A stretch of 7,018 nucleotides of DNA from Spirochaetaceae bacterium (GTDB lineage: Bacteria; Spirochaetota; Spirochaetia; Treponematales; Breznakiellaceae). Location: the NCBI GenBank assembly GCA_031280705.1, contig JAITGJ010000150.1, positions 1-7,018 of the forward strand, in the 5' to 3' direction. Of the stretch, positions 6,211-7,018 are shown piece by piece. The notes beneath the pieces were generated by a model that saw only the letters and a list, made by a program, of their open reading frames with translations, did no database searches and was not told where the DNA came from. Positions within the stretch are counted from its first letter, which is position 1. Each line of letters starts with the position of its first letter. Made by a program: the position numbers and the translations under genes.

Positions 6211-6431
6211 TGCGCTTAACATTCCGGCTGTTTACGGCGTTTTGCTGGTCCGGATAAGGCCATCGTACCGAAGGTACGCAACCAGGGCCGGCAAAATGTG
6301 CGGAATGAGGCGGGGGAAGGAGCCGCAGACGACTGATAGCCCGAATGGAGGCCAAGCCCGCCGTAGGCGGCGTCCTTGGCAAAGCCAAGGGCCGGTAAGG
6401 CCGGGGCGCGTAAACAGATTTGTTATGTGCA
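6211..6431. repeat. Structured GC-rich element with attC-like ends
   Basis: The ends pair in two blocks. TGCGCTTAACA (6211-6221) pairs with TGTTATGTGCA (6421-6431) with one T/T mismatch. After an unpaired, unequal spacer (6 against 3 bases), CTGTTTACG (6228-6236) pairs with CGTAAACAG (6409-6417). A single bulged G (6237) and two more pairs follow. This R box, spacer, L box, bulge order is that of an integron attC site. GCTTAAC fits RYYYAAC and its complement GTTAAGC fits GTTRRRY, while the other core, GTTATGT, has one departure. The interior is full of stems: 6240-6250/6286-6296, CGTACC-GAA-GGTACG (6264-6278), 6358-6362/6366-6370 and CCTTGGC-AAA-GCCAAGG (6374-6390). At about 220 bases it is longer than usual attC sites (roughly 60-140). 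A structured RNA or a dispersed repeat are alternatives. Confidence 0.5.
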
Positions 6432-6451
6432 TGAGGCGTACTCCATTTATT

Positions 6452-6904
6452 TTATTTGTTACATTTACCGTTATGCAATAAATAAATTGGATAAAGTAAA
6501 AACATACTTATCATTAATGCATACACCGTACTAAATGATGCATAAGACAGTGCTGTTGTAAATGAAATTTCCATTGATTTTTCAGGAAAATCATGTATTG
6601 TTAAAAAATAAAAAATCAGCCCCTGAAATGTTGATATAATTCCAGCAAAAATAGAAATAAACATCATTGACTTATAATGCCGTGCGGTTTTTATACACCC
6701 TGTAAATGTTTTTATATTAAAAATAAACATAGATTTTATCCCTTTTATAAATTCTTTCCAGTGAAATGTACATAGAGAAAAGAAAATCAATGCACAAATA
6801 ATCACCGGAATACTATCAATATTTATAAAATATCCAACATTGCCAGCAAGATAGGCGTAAAGAAAAAATATTGCCGAAATAAGTAAAAATCCAATAAATA
6901 TCAT
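6452..6904 (-). CDS. Small MotA/ExbB/TolQ-like inner-membrane protein
   Basis: This is a predicted 150-residue protein with four hydrophobic helices, at about residues 1-20, 31-46, 80-101 and 116-142. GYFINIDSIPVIICALIFFS (24-43) followed by FHWKEFIKGIKSMF resembles the MotA region around FIDIPSLLIVLGG and its following basic loop. In the second half, FAGIISTFQGLI (86-97) resembles GxxGTxxGLI, and YASFSTVYAL to YPI (121-140) aligns without gaps to the MotA fourth helix (ALLTTxYGAL to LPI). The cytoplasmic loop after helix 2 is only about 35 residues, so it is much shorter than MotA (250-290). No MotB, ExbD or TolR partner is visible, so a role in proton-driven work is an inference. ATG 6904 is preceded by GGAG at 8 bases. 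ATG 6964 would add 20 residues but has no such site and lies upstream of the likely promoter. G+C is about 25-30% by eye, against roughly 60% in the operon, suggesting foreign origin. Confidence 0.7.
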   Translation of the reverse strand: MIFIGFLLISAIFFLYAYLAGNVGYFINIDSIPVIICALIFFSLCTFHWKEFIKGIKSMFIFNIKTFTGCIKTARHYKSMMFISIFAGIISTFQGLIFYFLTIHDFPEKSMEISFTTALSYASFSTVYALMISMFLLYPIYLLHNGKCNK

Positions 6905-6948
6905 CAAATTTTCTCCAAAAACATTTTTATTCCATTTCCCTTCATCTA

Positions 6949-6977
6949 ATCTTAATATATTCATTCTTTGGTGTCAA
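6949..6977 (-). promoter_or_regulatory. Likely sigma-70 promoter of the MotA-like gene
   Basis: On the - strand TTGACA (6977-6972, perfect -35) is followed after 17 bases by TAAGAT (6954-6949, four of six at -10). Transcription would start near 6942, giving a leader of about 38 bases with GGAG at 6916-6913 before ATG 6904. The start at 6964 would not be in this transcript. Confidence 0.5.
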
Positions 6978-6994
6978 ATACATTGGACTTGTTC

Positions 6995-7013
6995 AATAAC
7001 CCGGTTGGTTATT
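6995..7013. repeat. Short inverted repeat upstream of the MotA-like gene
   Basis: AATAACC (6995-7001) and GGTTATT (7007-7013) form seven pairs around CGGTT. No T run follows on either strand within the window. It lies about 18 bases upstream of the -35 box of the - strand promoter and could be an operator or the edge of a larger repeat cut by the window end. Confidence 0.35.
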
Positions 7014-7018
7014 TCACA

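Noticed and set aside
5956..6388. - strand frames across the hairpin and the structured element
   Set aside because: They read through a perfect inverted repeat and a self-pairing region, so the translation mirrors itself (VVRKL and SEQLS are the two arms of the hairpin) rather than showing a protein.
6211..6431. Transposon-like element (MITE) for the structured region
   Set aside because: The end complementarity is interrupted by an unequal spacer and a mismatch, and no flanking target duplication was seen. The attC-like reading explains the ends better.
5852..6451. tRNA, rRNA or CRISPR array
   Set aside because: No cloverleaf with a T-loop, no conserved rRNA stretch and no regularly spaced direct repeats were found.

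Overview
The window carries most of a de novo pyrimidine (UMP) biosynthesis operon on the + strand, pyrB-pyrI-pyrC-pyrF-pyrK-pyrD (103-5851). It is followed by about 600 bases with no intact gene, and then by one AT-rich gene on the - strand (6452-6904). The pyr genes are GC-rich and closely packed: pyrB/pyrI share a TAATG junction, pyrF/pyrK share an ATGA junction, and the pyrC-pyrF gap is 27 bases. The exceptions are the 85-base pyrI-pyrC gap and the pyrK-pyrD gap of about 128 bases, which holds a duplicated piece of pyrK.

Together the genes cover four of the six UMP steps. PyrB with PyrI makes carbamoyl-aspartate, PyrC closes it to dihydroorotate, PyrD with PyrK oxidises that to orotate using NAD+, and PyrF decarboxylates OMP to UMP. 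Carbamoyl-phosphate synthase (carA/carB) and orotate phosphoribosyltransferase (pyrE) are not in the window. The set (separate PyrI chain, class I PyrC, class 1B PyrD with its PyrK partner, long PyrF) matches anaerobic bacteria of the clostridial or spirochaete kind. I lean to a Treponema-like spirochaete, but that is an inference, not something the sequence proves.

5852-6451 holds a likely operon terminator (5891-5919), what looks like the broken head of a lipoprotein gene (5920-6106), and a perfect 17-bp hairpin followed by T5 (6133-6190). After these comes a GC-rich, almost fully self-pairing element of about 220 bases (6211-6431). The ends of that element resemble the R and L boxes of an integron attC site, although it is longer than usual for one.

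The - strand gene next to it is far richer in A+T than the operon. It encodes a small four-helix membrane protein whose two halves resemble MotA/ExbB/TolQ proton-channel proteins. It has its own likely promoter and ribosome binding site. Gene plus attC-like element in this order and orientation could be a mobile gene cassette. This is the most interesting hypothesis here, and it needs a database search to test.
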